DNA of 64,000 nt. It comes from Streptomyces sp. NRRL S-646 (GTDB taxonomy: Bacteria; Actinomycetota; Actinomycetes; Streptomycetales; Streptomycetaceae). The position numbers were made by a program, and so were the translations under genes. This document shows positions 44,332-53,018 of this stretch, in pieces. The notes beneath the pieces were generated by a model that saw nothing but the letters and a program-made list of their open reading frames with translations, made no database searches and was not told the DNA's origin. The stretch covers positions 1-64,000 of the forward strand of contig NZ_JODC01000005.1 of the NCBI RefSeq assembly GCF_000720765.1, given 5' to 3'. The number at the start of each line of letters is the position of its first letter. Position 1 is the stretch's first letter.

Positions 44332-45339
44332 CTAGGGGCGAAGGAGGACCTTGCCGACCTTCGGATCACCGGACCCGACGAGCTCGATGGCCTGCGGGAA
44401 CTCGGCGAGCGGCAGCTCGTGCGTGACCAGCGGCAGCGGGTCGAGCAACCCGGCCCCGAACACCCGCACGGTGTGCGCCCACGCGTCCGGCGGCGCCCCG
44501 AAGACGGAGTGCACCTCCAGCTGCCGTACGACGAGATCCGTGGGGTCGAGCCCGTTCGCACCCGGCGCCGGGATCCCGGTGAGGACCAGGCGCCCGCCAC
44601 GCCGCAGCAGAGCGGCGGAGGTCCGCGCGGCGTCGGCGGACCCGGCGGTCTCGATGACGACGTCGAAGTCGTCCGGGAGCGGCTCGTCCTTCGTACGGAA
44701 GTCGGTCGCGCCGTACTGCCGCGACAGCGCCTCGCGGTCCCGGCGAGTGCCGACGACCAGCAGCTCCACCGGCGAGACGGCCTTGAGGAACTGCACCGCG
44801 AACATCCCGAGAGTGCCGGTGCCGACCACGGCGACCTTCTCGCCCGGCTGCGCGTTCGCCTTGAGAGCGGCGGCCGCGATACAGGCGGCCGGCTCCAGCA
44901 GGGCCGCCGCCGTCAGGTCGGCGTCGTCGGGCAGCGCGTGCAGCAGCCTCGCCGGGAGGGTCAGCGTGGGTGCCATCGCGCCCGGCTGGGTGAATCCGGT
45001 CTCCTCGTACCCGGCGCTGCACAGCGTGGTCTCACCCGCGTGGCAGCGGTCGCACACCTGGCAGTTCCGGAAGCCTTCGCCGACGACCTTGCGGCCGACC
45101 AGCGCCTCGGTGACCCCGGCGCCGACCCGCTCCACCGTTCCGGACCACTCGTGGCCGGGCGTGAGCGGGTAGCGCACGTACCCCTCGGGCCGGTTGCCCT
45201 GGAACACCTCCCGGTCGCTGCCGCAGATCCCGCTCGCGTGCACCCGCACCAGCGCCTCGCCCGGACCGGGGTCGCGGGGTGTGTGCTCGGCCAGGTGGAA
45301 CGTGCCCGGGGCGTCGACGACGACGGCGGCGGAGCTCAC
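44332..45339 (-). CDS. Zinc-dependent medium-chain alcohol/sugar dehydrogenase
   Basis: 335 aa. Catalytic zinc ligands C39 (GICGSD) with H63/E64 (GHEWSG); structural zinc cysteines C93, C96, C99 and C107; Rossmann motif GTGTLG (173-178). GTG 45339 overlaps the racemase-family gene stop as GTGA. Subfamily resembles L-threonine, galactitol or sugar dehydrogenases; the substrate cannot be fixed. Its coupling to an acid-sugar dehydratase suggests oxidation of the sugar itself or of a downstream hydroxy-acid in a non-phosphorylative pathway. Confidence 0.9.
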   Translation of the reverse strand: MSSAAVVVDAPGTFHLAEHTPRDPGPGEALVRVHASGICGSDREVFQGNRPEGYVRYPLTPGHEWSGTVERVGAGVTEALVGRKVVGEGFRNCQVCDRCHAGETTLCSAGYEETGFTQPGAMAPTLTLPARLLHALPDDADLTAAALLEPAACIAAAALKANAQPGEKVAVVGTGTLGMFAVQFLKAVSPVELLVVGTRRDREALSRQYGATDFRTKDEPLPDDFDVVIETAGSADAARTSAALLRRGGRLVLTGIPAPGANGLDPTDLVVRQLEVHSVFGAPPDAWAHTVRVFGAGLLDPLPLVTHELPLAEFPQAIELVGSGDPKVGKVLLRP

Positions 45340-46499
45340 TGGCCGTCCTTCGGGTTCCGCTTCTCCCAGCCCTCGGCCCACAGGTCGAAGTGCGCCCGCT
45401 GCTGGGGGAACTCGGCAGCGGCGTCCACGTCCAGCTCCACGCCCAGGCCGGGCGCGTCGGAGAGGTGGAAGCAGCCGTCCTCCGGGTTCACCTGCGGCGC
45501 GCCCTTGACCACCTTCTTGATCTCGGCGTCCGCGAAGTCGTTGAAGTGCTCGAGGATCTTGAAGTTCGGGGCGGTGAAGCCGACCTGGAGCGAGGCGGCG
45601 GTGAGCACCGGCCCACCCACGTTGTGCGGGGCGACCAGCATGTAGTGGGTCTCGGCGGTCGCGGCGAGCTTGCGCGTCTCCCAGATGCCGCCGATGTGGC
45701 CGACGTCCGGCTGGATGATGTCGACGGCCTGGCTCTCGAACAGCTCCCGGAACTCGATCCGGTCGTGGATGCGCTCACCCGTGGCCACCGGCATGTCCAC
45801 CTTCGCGGCGACCTTCTCCAGCGCCTTGAGGTTCTCCGGCGGAACCGGCTCCTCCAGCCAGGCGGGCTTGAAGGGCGCGAGCTCCTTGGCCAGCCGGATG
45901 GCGGTGGCGGGGGAGAAGCGGCCGTGCATCTCCAGCATGAGCTCGGCGTCGGGGCCGATGGCGTCCCGGACGGCCTCGATCAGCGAGACCGCGTACAGGG
46001 TCTGCGCATGGTCGAGCTCGAAGTGCCCCGTGCCGAAGGGGTCGATCTTCAGCGCCTTGTAACCGCGCTCCATGACGGCCTGAGCGGCCTTGTGGTACGC
46101 CTCGGGCGTCCGCTCGGTGGTGTACCACCCGTTGGCGTAGGCCTTGACCTTGTCGGTGACCTTGCCGCCGAGCAGCTGCCACACCGGTACCCCGAGGGCC
46201 TTGCCCTTGATGTCCCAGCAGGCCATCTCGACGACGGCGATGCCGGACATCACGATCTCGCCGGCGCGGCCGTAGTCGCCGTACTTCATGCGGCGCGTCA
46301 GGTCCTCGACGGCGAACGGGTCGGAGCCGAGAATGTGGTTCTGCTCGGCCTCCCTCAGGTATCCGATCAGCGCGTCGGTGTGGCCCAGCATGCGGGTCTC
46401 GCCGACACCCGTGATGCCTTCGTCGGTGTGCACCAGGACGTAGGTCAGGTTGCGCCACGGCGTACCGACCACGTGCGTGCTGATTCCGGTGATGCGCAC
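45336..46499 (-). CDS. Enolase-superfamily acid-sugar dehydratase (galactonate dehydratase-like)
   Basis: 387 aa mandelate racemase/muconate lactonising family protein. Visible active-site pieces: K151 (LKIDPFG), E190-x-H192 (LMLEMHGRF), E216 (WLEEPVP), E242 (ATGERIH), D265 (IQPDVGHIGG) and H292 (APHNVGGP). The E-M-H-G-R block with the late H-N pair is the arrangement of D-galactonate dehydratase DgoD rather than of mandelate racemase, where a Lys acts as base. It would convert an aldonate to a 2-keto-3-deoxy acid. First gene of a two-gene operon; a shared operator-like palindrome lies 18 bp upstream. Confidence 0.88.
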   Translation of the reverse strand: MRITGISTHVVGTPWRNLTYVLVHTDEGITGVGETRMLGHTDALIGYLREAEQNHILGSDPFAVEDLTRRMKYGDYGRAGEIVMSGIAVVEMACWDIKGKALGVPVWQLLGGKVTDKVKAYANGWYTTERTPEAYHKAAQAVMERGYKALKIDPFGTGHFELDHAQTLYAVSLIEAVRDAIGPDAELMLEMHGRFSPATAIRLAKELAPFKPAWLEEPVPPENLKALEKVAAKVDMPVATGERIHDRIEFRELFESQAVDIIQPDVGHIGGIWETRKLAATAETHYMLVAPHNVGGPVLTAASLQVGFTAPNFKILEHFNDFADAEIKKVVKGAPQVNPEDGCFHLSDAPGLGVELDVDAAAEFPQQRAHFDLWAEGWEKRNPKDGQ

Positions 46500-46516
46500 G
46501 GAAGTTACCCTTCGGC

Positions 46517-46534
46517 TGTTCGAGATTTCGGCTC
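46517..46534. promoter_or_regulatory. Operator-like palindrome before the dehydratase gene
   Basis: TGTTCGAGATTTCGGCTC; the first 15 bases are identical to the site at 44233. An extra ATGTTCGATATGC follows at 46535. No other feature is evident in 46535-46755 except the promoter area of the divergent SCO2400-like gene. Confidence 0.58.
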
Positions 46535-46755
46535 ATGTTCGATATGCTGGGCAGACAGTAAGGATGGTGTGAGCGGGGTGTCAATGGGTAGGACGATTAA
46601 CGGTTTCGCCAGTTTCGACGCCTCTTGCCCAGGTGGCCACTCCCCGGTGTGTGCCAGTTCACTCCGGCGATCGTGTCGATATGGCTGGTTTCCCACACAA
46701 CCTTCACAGCCGCGCCTAGGAACGTGACCATCCGGGAACTTAATCTTCCCGCGTC

Positions 46756-47547
46756 ATGGACTACTGCCACCCGTGCCAACGGCACCTCAACGGCGCCCTC
46801 GCCTGTCCGGGGTGCGGGACACGCGTCGAGCAGTTGCGCGCGTACCGGGATGCCTACGAGCCGGAGCCGTACGACGACGCCCTCGCTCACGTCGATCATG
46901 ATGCCCCGGTGACTCACGACGACGACCATGCCACCCACCCTGACGACGACGGTCACGACGGCGAGAGCGACGAGCCGTACGGTCGCGCCGCGCGCCGACG
47001 CGAGCGGGGCCGGGGTGGCCGGCGGGGTCCCGGTGGCACGGACGGTGCGACGGACGCGAGCCGTCGCGACCGCAAGGCCGCGCTCCACCGCCGGCGCCGC
47101 AAGCGCACGCTGCTCGTCGCCGCGGGTTTCGTCCTGGCGGCGGGTGGTCTTAGCCTGGCCGAACTCGGCATGGACGCACCGGTGTTCTCCTCGTCCCCGG
47201 ACCCCTCCGCGGCCGGAGGCGAGTCGTCCGAGGTCGACCGCTCGACGGCGGAGCCGAGCGAGTCCGCAGAGCCCCTGGGCGACGGGACGGACGCCCCCGG
47301 CGCCAAGTCCTCGGCCTCCCCGGACGCCTCCGCCTCGCCGTCGGCCTCCAAGTCCGCCGACGGCAAGGACGACGCGTCCCCGACCCCCGGCAAGCCGACC
47401 CGGTCGGCAGCCGCCCCCGGCTCCTCCGGCTCGACGCCCCCGCCCGCCTCGGGTTCGACCCCGACCTCGGATCCGACGACCTCCAACCCCTCCCCGCGGC
47501 CGTCACCGTCGCAGACGTGCACACGCTTCCTGTGGTGGTGCACGTGA
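46756..47547 (+). CDS. SCO2400-family zinc-ribbon membrane protein
   Basis: 263 aa. The N-terminal zinc ribbon MDYCHPCQRHLNGALACPGC has C4/C7/C17/C20. An acidic His/Asp-rich region and a basic stretch (RRRRKR) precede one transmembrane helix at about 117-137. A long Ser/Pro/Ala/Thr tail ends in QTCTRFLWWCT. This layout is that of the Streptomyces SCO2400 family, of unknown function, with the zinc ribbon inside and the tail outside. Its 3' end has been duplicated downstream (47630-47802). Confidence 0.85.
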   Translation: MDYCHPCQRHLNGALACPGCGTRVEQLRAYRDAYEPEPYDDALAHVDHDAPVTHDDDHATHPDDDGHDGESDEPYGRAARRRERGRGGRRGPGGTDGATDASRRDRKAALHRRRRKRTLLVAAGFVLAAGGLSLAELGMDAPVFSSSPDPSAAGGESSEVDRSTAEPSESAEPLGDGTDAPGAKSSASPDASASPSASKSADGKDDASPTPGKPTRSAAAPGSSGSTPPPASGSTPTSDPTTSNPSPRPSPSQTCTRFLWWCT

Positions 47548-47629
47548 CGCTGCCGGTCGCCGTCAACCTCCCCTGATGTGACGGCGGTTGAGGCACAGCC
47601 TGAGTGACGCTCGACCGGGCTCTCCCCGC

Positions 47630-47802
47630 CCGTCTCGGGCTCGTCCCCGACCGCCGCTCCGGCGACCTCGGATCCGTCCCTGCGGCCGTTTTCATCGCTG
47701 TCGGAGGCGTGCGCGGGTTTCCTGTTGCGGTGCGCGTGACTCTGCGGGGTCCGGTGTCAACTTCGGCTGATGTGACGGCGGTTGTGGCACTGTCTGAGCA
47801 GC
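47630..47802 (+). pseudogene. Degenerate duplicate of the SCO2400-like gene 3' end
   Basis: Bases 47635-47739 translate as SGSSPTAAPATSDPSLRPFS then SLSEACAGFLLRCA and a stop, aligning with SGSTPTSDPTTSNPSPRPSP then SQTCTRFLWWCT and stop at the end of the intact gene. The DNA similarity continues past both stops (CGGTCGCCGTCAAC versus GGGTCCGGTGTCAAC; GATGTGACGGCGGTTG at 47575 and 47769). The offset is 192-194 bp. The copy has no start, zinc ribbon or membrane helix. The remaining part of 47548-48087 holds only the LacI-type operator. Confidence 0.75.
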
Positions 47803-47880
47803 CGCTCGGCCGGGTCGTTCTCGGTCGCGTTATTCAACCGTGACGGCCTTCCGCCTGCAGCCCTCTTGACCGCCACGATT

Positions 47881-47894
47881 TGTTAGCGCTCACA
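47881..47894. promoter_or_regulatory. LacI-family operator
   Basis: TGTTAGCGCTCACA is a 14-bp palindrome (one mismatch) with the central AGCGCT of LacI/GalR operators. Lies 194 bp before the LacI-type regulator gene; autoregulation is the simplest reading. Confidence 0.65.
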
Positions 47895-48087
47895 ATGACC
47901 TCCGCATTCACCGGTCAGTGTCCAACATCAGCGTGGGAGATATGAGCGTCGTGCCCGTAGTGTCCCGACCAGTTGATCCCGCCAGTGCTGTTGGGCCTTC
48001 CCGGAGATCTGTGTGAAGCCGCCGGGGCGGGACCGTCCGCCCACAACGCAGGCATTGCCGGCAGACGAGCGCCAAGGAGGTGCGGCC

Positions 48088-49134
48088 GTGACCCACGCGC
48101 AGCTTCGGCCACCCACCATGGCCGACGTGGCACGCCTGGCAGGCGTGTCCCATCAGACGGTGTCCCGCGTGCTGGGAAACCACCCCAACGTGCGGGACCA
48201 GACACGGGCCAGGGTGCTGCGTGTGATCGAGGAAACGGGCTACCGCCGCAACTCCTCCGCACGGGCCCTGGCGACCCGGCGCACCCGGACCCTGGGGGTG
48301 GTGGCCTCCGACACCACCCTCTACGGACCGGCCAGCACCTTGTTCGCGCTGGAGGAGGCCGCGCGGGCCGAGGGATATCTCGTCTCGACGGTCACTTTGC
48401 GCAAGCTGACCATGGAGACGCTCTCCGAGGCCCTGGACCACCTCAGTGAGGGCGGGGTGGAAGGAGTGGTCGCGATCGCCCCGCAGCGTTCCGCGGTGGC
48501 CGCACTGGCCGAACTGCGCTGTCCCTTCCCGGTGGTGGTTGTGGGCAGCGGGCCGGGCGTGGAGATTCCCAGCGTCAGCGTGGACCAGCATCTAGGAGCC
48601 CGGCTGGCCACCGGTCACCTGCTGGCCGCCGGACACCGTAACGTCTGGCACCTCGCCGGGCCCGAGGACTGGCAGGAGGCGGCCGACCGGGCGGCCGGCT
48701 GGCGGGCGACCCTCGAAGCGGCGGGGGTGGAGGCGCCCATGCTGCTGCGCGGGGACTGGAGTCCGCTGTCGGGTTACCGCGCCGGCCAGGAACTGGCCGG
48801 CTGGGTGGGCCGGGGGCTGACCGCCGTCTTCGTCGCCAACGACCAGATGGCGCTGGGGGTGTTGCGGGCGCTGCGGGAGGCCGGGGTTCGGACTCCCCAG
48901 GACGTGGCGGTGGTGGGCTTCGACGACATCCCGGAGTCGGAGTTCTTCGCTCCTCCCCTCACCACCGTCCGGCAGGACTTCTCGACGGTGGGAAAGCGCG
49001 GCATCGCGATGCTCCTGGAGCTGATCGAGGGGCGGCCACTCGCCACCGCGCGCAGGATCGCCATCGAACCCCAACTCGTCGTCAGAGCCAGTACTTTCCC
49101 GCACGCCGTCCAACCGGAGGGCGTACCTCTCTGA
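48088..49134 (+). CDS. LacI-family transcriptional regulator
   Basis: 348 aa from GTG 48088 (AAGGAGG 8 nt upstream; the frame is open further up but non-conserved). HTH at about 10-32: MADVARLAGVSHQTVSRVLG, with hinge NSSARALATRRTRTLGVV. The effector domain has AGHRNVWHLAGPEDW, VFVANDQMALGVLRALREAG and VAVVGFDDIPES. It lies directly upstream of the ytfQRT-yjfF transporter operon and reads toward it, so it is its probable local repressor. Confidence 0.93.
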   Translation: MTHAQLRPPTMADVARLAGVSHQTVSRVLGNHPNVRDQTRARVLRVIEETGYRRNSSARALATRRTRTLGVVASDTTLYGPASTLFALEEAARAEGYLVSTVTLRKLTMETLSEALDHLSEGGVEGVVAIAPQRSAVAALAELRCPFPVVVVGSGPGVEIPSVSVDQHLGARLATGHLLAAGHRNVWHLAGPEDWQEAADRAAGWRATLEAAGVEAPMLLRGDWSPLSGYRAGQELAGWVGRGLTAVFVANDQMALGVLRALREAGVRTPQDVAVVGFDDIPESEFFAPPLTTVRQDFSTVGKRGIAMLLELIEGRPLATARRIAIEPQLVVRASTFPHAVQPEGVPL

Positions 49135-49165
49135 CGTACCGACCAACCACACACGCGATTCCGTG

Positions 49166-49183
49166 TGGTCGAAATACCGAACA
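49166..49183. promoter_or_regulatory. Operator-like palindrome before the ytfQ-type gene
   Basis: TGGTCGAAATACCGAACA matches TGTTCGAAATTTCGAACA at 15 of 18 positions; 85 bp before the ATG. Suggests that the sugar regulon motif, in addition to the LacI protein, acts on this transporter. Confidence 0.6.
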
Positions 49184-49268
49184 ATGATCGACAGGCTGGA
49201 CGTAGTACGGCCGGTCCCATCGAGTATCAGCGGTCCATCCCAGGGCCGGCTCTTCAAAGGAGAAGAAC

Positions 49269-50276
49269 ATGCTCAACAGAAGGAACTTCCTGACCGCGGC
49301 GGTCGGCGTGGCAGCCGCGGGCGGACTGGCCGCCTGCGCCAAGAAGGACGACAGCGGCTCCGGCTCCGGCTCCGGCGGCGGCAGCAAGGCGATCTCGCTC
49401 GGCTTCTCCCAGGTCGGCGCGGAGAGCGGCTGGCGCGCCGCCAACACCACCTCGGTGAAGTCCGCGGCCAAGGAGGCGGGCATCAACCTCAAGTTCTCCG
49501 ACGCCCAGCAGAAGCAGGAGAACCAGATCTCCGCGATCCGCAGCTACATCGCGCAGAAGGTGGACGTCATCGCCTTCTCGCCGGTGGTCGTCACCGGCTG
49601 GGACGCGGTGCTCAAGGAGGCCAAGGCCGCGAAGATCCCGGTGGTCCTCACCGACCGCTCGGTGGAGACCTCCGACAGCTCCCTGTACGTCACGCTGGTC
49701 GGTTCCGACTTCACCGACGAGGGCCGTCGCGCCGCCCGGATGCTGGAGAAGGTCCTCGCGAAGGCCGGCCTCAAGGGCCCGGTGAAGATCGCCCAGCTGG
49801 AGGGCACCACCGGTGCCGCTCCCGCGATCGAGCGCGGCAAGGGCTTCAAGGAGATCATGGACGCGGAGCACAAGTCCGACTGGAAGATCGTCGCCAGCCA
49901 GAGCGGTGACTTCACCCGCGCCGGCGGCAAGCAGGTCATGGCGGCCTTCCTGCAGTCCCACTCGGACATCAACGTGCTCTTCGCGCACAACGACGACATG
50001 GCCATCGGCGCCATCCAGTCGATCGAGGCGGCCGGCAAGAAGCCCGGCAAGGACATCCTGATCGTCTCGGTCGACGGCGTCCACGACGGCTTCGTCGCCA
50101 TGTCCCAGGGCAAGATCAACGGCATCGTCGAGTGCAACCCGCTGCTCGGCCCCCAGCTGATGGAGGTCGTGAAGAAGGTCCACGACGGCCAGAAGGTCGA
50201 GCGCTGGATCAAGACCAAGGAGGGCGACTACACGCAGGACCAGGCCAAGGCCGCGCTCCCGACCCGGAAGTACTGA
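49269..50276 (+). CDS. ytfQ: Sugar ABC transporter binding lipoprotein, galactofuranose type
   Basis: 335 aa. LNRRNFLTAAVG is a twin-arginine signal and LAAC with C23 a lipobox. Type I periplasmic-binding fold close to YtfQ: GFSQVGAESGWRAANT, DAQQKQENQISAIRSYIAQK, ILIVSVDGVHDGFVAM, GIVECNPLLGPQL. E. coli YtfQ binds galactofuranose. Genes for an ATPase and two permeases follow, as in ytfQRT-yjfF. The ATG is preceded by AAAGGAGAAGAAC. Galactofuranose or arabinofuranose is the likely ligand class, in line with the arabinan enzymes nearby. Confidence 0.92.
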   Translation: MLNRRNFLTAAVGVAAAGGLAACAKKDDSGSGSGSGGGSKAISLGFSQVGAESGWRAANTTSVKSAAKEAGINLKFSDAQQKQENQISAIRSYIAQKVDVIAFSPVVVTGWDAVLKEAKAAKIPVVLTDRSVETSDSSLYVTLVGSDFTDEGRRAARMLEKVLAKAGLKGPVKIAQLEGTTGAAPAIERGKGFKEIMDAEHKSDWKIVASQSGDFTRAGGKQVMAAFLQSHSDINVLFAHNDDMAIGAIQSIEAAGKKPGKDILIVSVDGVHDGFVAMSQGKINGIVECNPLLGPQLMEVVKKVHDGQKVERWIKTKEGDYTQDQAKAALPTRKY

Positions 50277-50293
50277 CCCACCGCACCCATCGG

Positions 50294-50340
50294 CAGGGAG
50301 CCTCCGGCCGACCGAGCCATCGGTCCGACGGGGCTCCCTG
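50294..50340 (+). other. Intra-operon stem-loop between ytfQ and ytfR
   Basis: Outer arms CAGGGAGCC (50294-50302) and GGCTCCCTG (50332-50340); inner arms GACCGA (50310-50315) and TCGGTC (50320-50325). Position after the binding-protein gene is typical for hairpins that stabilise the upstream mRNA or attenuate the downstream genes. Confidence 0.65.
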
Positions 50341-50373
50341 CGGGAGTGAACCAATCCCACAAGGAGCGCTGCC

Positions 50374-51912
50374 ATGGCAGAGCCGCGGCCCGTGCTGGAA
50401 ATGACGGGCATAGTCAAAGAGTTCCCGGGGGTACGGGCTCTGTCGGACGTCGACTTCCGGCTCTTCCCCGGCGAGATCCACGCCCTGATGGGCGAGAACG
50501 GCGCGGGGAAGTCCACCCTGATCAAGGTGCTGACGGGGGTCTACTCCCTGGACGGCGGCACGATCACCCTGGACGGCAAATCCGTGCTGTTCGGCAGCCC
50601 GCTGCAGGCGCAGCAGGCCGGCATCAGCACCGTCTACCAGGAGGTGAACCTCTGCCCCAACCTGTCGGTGGCGGAGAACATCTTCATCGGGCGTGAGCCC
50701 ACCCGCATGGGGCGCATCCAGTGGAAGCGGATGCGCAAGGAGGCGGCGGAGCTGGTGGACCGGCTCGGCCTCGACATCGACGTCACCGCGCCCCTGTCCT
50801 CGTACCCGCTGGCCGTGCAGCAACTGGTCGCGATCGTGCGGTCGGTGGGCACCGGCGACAGCGACGGCCAGGGATCGGGTACCAAGGTGCTGGTCCTGGA
50901 CGAGCCGACGTCCAGCCTCGACCGTGACGAGGTCCAGGAGCTGTTCCGCCTGATGCGGCGGCTCAAGGACGAGGGCGTGGCGATCCTGTTCGTCTCGCAC
51001 TTCCTCGACCAGATCTACGAGATCTGCGACCGGATGACCGTCCTGCGCAACGGCACGCTCGTCGGCGAGCACATGGTCGCCGACCTCGACCAGGTCGGGC
51101 TGATCCAGCTGATGATCGGCAAGGCACTGGACCAGCTGGAGGAACTGCACGACCAGCAGCTGCACTCCGACGTCGGCGAGACACTGCTGAAGGCGGAGGG
51201 CCTCGGCCGGACCGGCGGCATCGACCCCTTCGACCTGGAGATCAAGAAGGGCGAGGTGCTCGGACTCGCCGGTCTGCTGGGATCGGGCCGGACCGAACTC
51301 GCCCGGCTGCTCTTCGGCGCAGACCAGCCGGACAGCGGCAAGGTGACCATCGGCGGCAAGCAGGTCTCGATGAGCGCCCCGAACGCCGCGATCGGCGCCG
51401 GTGTCGCCTTCTGCTCCGAGAACCGCAAGACCGAGGGCCTGGTGCCCGATCTGACGGTGCGGGAGAACATCATCCTGGCCCTGCAGGCCTCCCGCGGCTG
51501 GACGCGGCCCATCCCGGTCGCCCAGCGCGACGAACTCGTCGCCAAGTACATCAAGGCGCTGGACATCCGGCCCGCCAACCCCGAGGCCAGGGTCGGCCAG
51601 CTCAGCGGCGGCAACCAGCAGAAGGTGCTGCTGGCCCGCTGGCTGATCACCCAGCCGAAGCTGCTGATCCTGGACGAGCCGACGCGCGGCATCGACGTCG
51701 GCGCCAAGGCGGAGATCCAGAAACTCGTGGTCTCGCTCTCCGAGGAGGGCATGTCCGTGCTGTACATCGCGGCCGAGCTGGAGGAGGTACTCCGGCTCAG
51801 TCACACCATCGGAGTGCTGCGCGACCGCCGGCTGGTGGCGCAGCTCGCCAACGGGCCGGAGATCACCAGCAGCCGGATCATGGAGACCATCGCGAGCGGA
51901 GAACACCAGTGA
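50374..51912 (+). CDS. ytfR: Sugar ABC transporter ATPase (two NBDs)
   Basis: 512 aa CUT2 ATPase: first Walker [17 protein letters not shown], Walker B VLVLDEPTSSLD; second domain [43 protein letters not shown]. The ATG follows CACAAGGAGCGCTGCC. A short insertion SVGTGDSDGQGSGT precedes the first Walker B. Coupled to the first permease by GTGA. Confidence 0.93.
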   Translation: MAEPRPVLEMTGIVKEFPGVRALSDVDFRLFPGEIHALMGENGAGKSTLIKVLTGVYSLDGGTITLDGKSVLFGSPLQAQQAGISTVYQEVNLCPNLSVAENIFIGREPTRMGRIQWKRMRKEAAELVDRLGLDIDVTAPLSSYPLAVQQLVAIVRSVGTGDSDGQGSGTKVLVLDEPTSSLDRDEVQELFRLMRRLKDEGVAILFVSHFLDQIYEICDRMTVLRNGTLVGEHMVADLDQVGLIQLMIGKALDQLEELHDQQLHSDVGETLLKAEGLGRTGGIDPFDLEIKKGEVLGLAGLLGSGRTELARLLFGADQPDSGKVTIGGKQVSMSAPNAAIGAGVAFCSENRKTEGLVPDLTVRENIILALQASRGWTRPIPVAQRDELVAKYIKALDIRPANPEARVGQLSGGNQQKVLLARWLITQPKLLILDEPTRGIDVGAKAEIQKLVVSLSEEGMSVLYIAAELEEVLRLSHTIGVLRDRRLVAQLANGPEITSSRIMETIASGEHQ

Positions 51913-53018
51913 GCACCAACTCCCGATGGCGAGCACTGACACACCACCACCTGTTCTGGCCGGTCGCGGTCCTTGTCTTCCTGCTGCTCGTCAACGTGCC
52001 CTTCACCCCTGACTTCTTCTCGGTCAAGATGACGGACGGCCACCTCTACGGCAGCCTCGTCTCGATCGTGCTGTTCGGATCGCCCCTCATCCTGGTGGCG
52101 GTCGGCATGACCGTGGTCATCGCCACCGGCGGCATCGACCTCTCCGTCGGTGCCGTGGTCGCCATCACCGGCGCACTCGCCTGCTCGTACATCAGCCACC
52201 AGGCCGACCAGAACGCCCTGTCCGGGGTGCTGCTCGCCATGGGCCTGGGCCTGCTGGCCGCGGTCGTCTGCGGCCTGTGGAACGGCTTCCTGGTCGCCAG
52301 GATGGGCATCCAGCCGATCATCGCGACGCTGATCATCATGGTCGCCGGACGCGGTGTCGCCCAGCTGATCACCGACGGCCAGATCATCACCATCGACAGC
52401 GACCCGTACAAGCTGATCGGCGGCGGCTACTGGCTGACGCTGCCGTTCTCCATCTTCGTGGTGGCCGTGGTCGTCGCCATCACCGTGGCGCTGACCCGCC
52501 GCACGGCGCTCGGGCTGCTGATCGAGGCGGTCGGCGGCAACGCCGAGGCCAGCCGCCTCGTGGGCATCAGGTCCCGGCGCATCAAGATCATGGTGTACGT
52601 GTTCTGCGCGCTGTGCGCCGCCATCGCGGGCCTGATGATCAGTTCCAACACCTCGGCGGCGGACGGCAACAACGCCGGTCTGTGGATCGAACTCGACGCG
52701 ATCCTCGCGGTGGTGATCGGTGGCACCTCGCTGCTGGGCGGCCGGTTCTCCATCGGCGGCACGGTGGTCGGCGCCCTCGTCATCCAGACCCTGACGACCA
52801 CGATCTACACCATCGGGGTTCCGACCCAGACCAACCTGGTCTTCAAGGCCGCCGTCGTCATCGTCGTCTGCCTGCTCCAGTCCCCGAAGTTCCGCGCCAA
52901 GGTCTTCGGTGCCAAGTTCGGCGCCCGGTTCGGCCAGAAGGGCGGCGCCAAGCCGGCTGCGGCCGAGGCGGACACTGCCGCGGCCAACGACGCCGCTCCG
53001 AAGATGGAGGTGTCGTGA
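51909..53018 (+). CDS. ytfT: Sugar ABC transporter permease
   Basis: 369 aa, about ten transmembrane helices; ATGGIDLSVGAVVAITGA, ARMGIQPIIATLIIMVAGRGVA and GGTSLLGGRFSIGGTVVGAL are the CUT2 permease signatures in the YtfT version. The C-terminal 40 residues are a charged Lys/Ala tail. GTG 51909 overlaps the ATPase stop; the TGA shares its last base with the next ATG. Confidence 0.92.
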   Translation: MSTNSRWRALTHHHLFWPVAVLVFLLLVNVPFTPDFFSVKMTDGHLYGSLVSIVLFGSPLILVAVGMTVVIATGGIDLSVGAVVAITGALACSYISHQADQNALSGVLLAMGLGLLAAVVCGLWNGFLVARMGIQPIIATLIIMVAGRGVAQLITDGQIITIDSDPYKLIGGGYWLTLPFSIFVVAVVVAITVALTRRTALGLLIEAVGGNAEASRLVGIRSRRIKIMVYVFCALCAAIAGLMISSNTSAADGNNAGLWIELDAILAVVIGGTSLLGGRFSIGGTVVGALVIQTLTTTIYTIGVPTQTNLVFKAAVVIVVCLLQSPKFRAKVFGAKFGARFGQKGGAKPAAAEADTAAANDAAPKMEVS

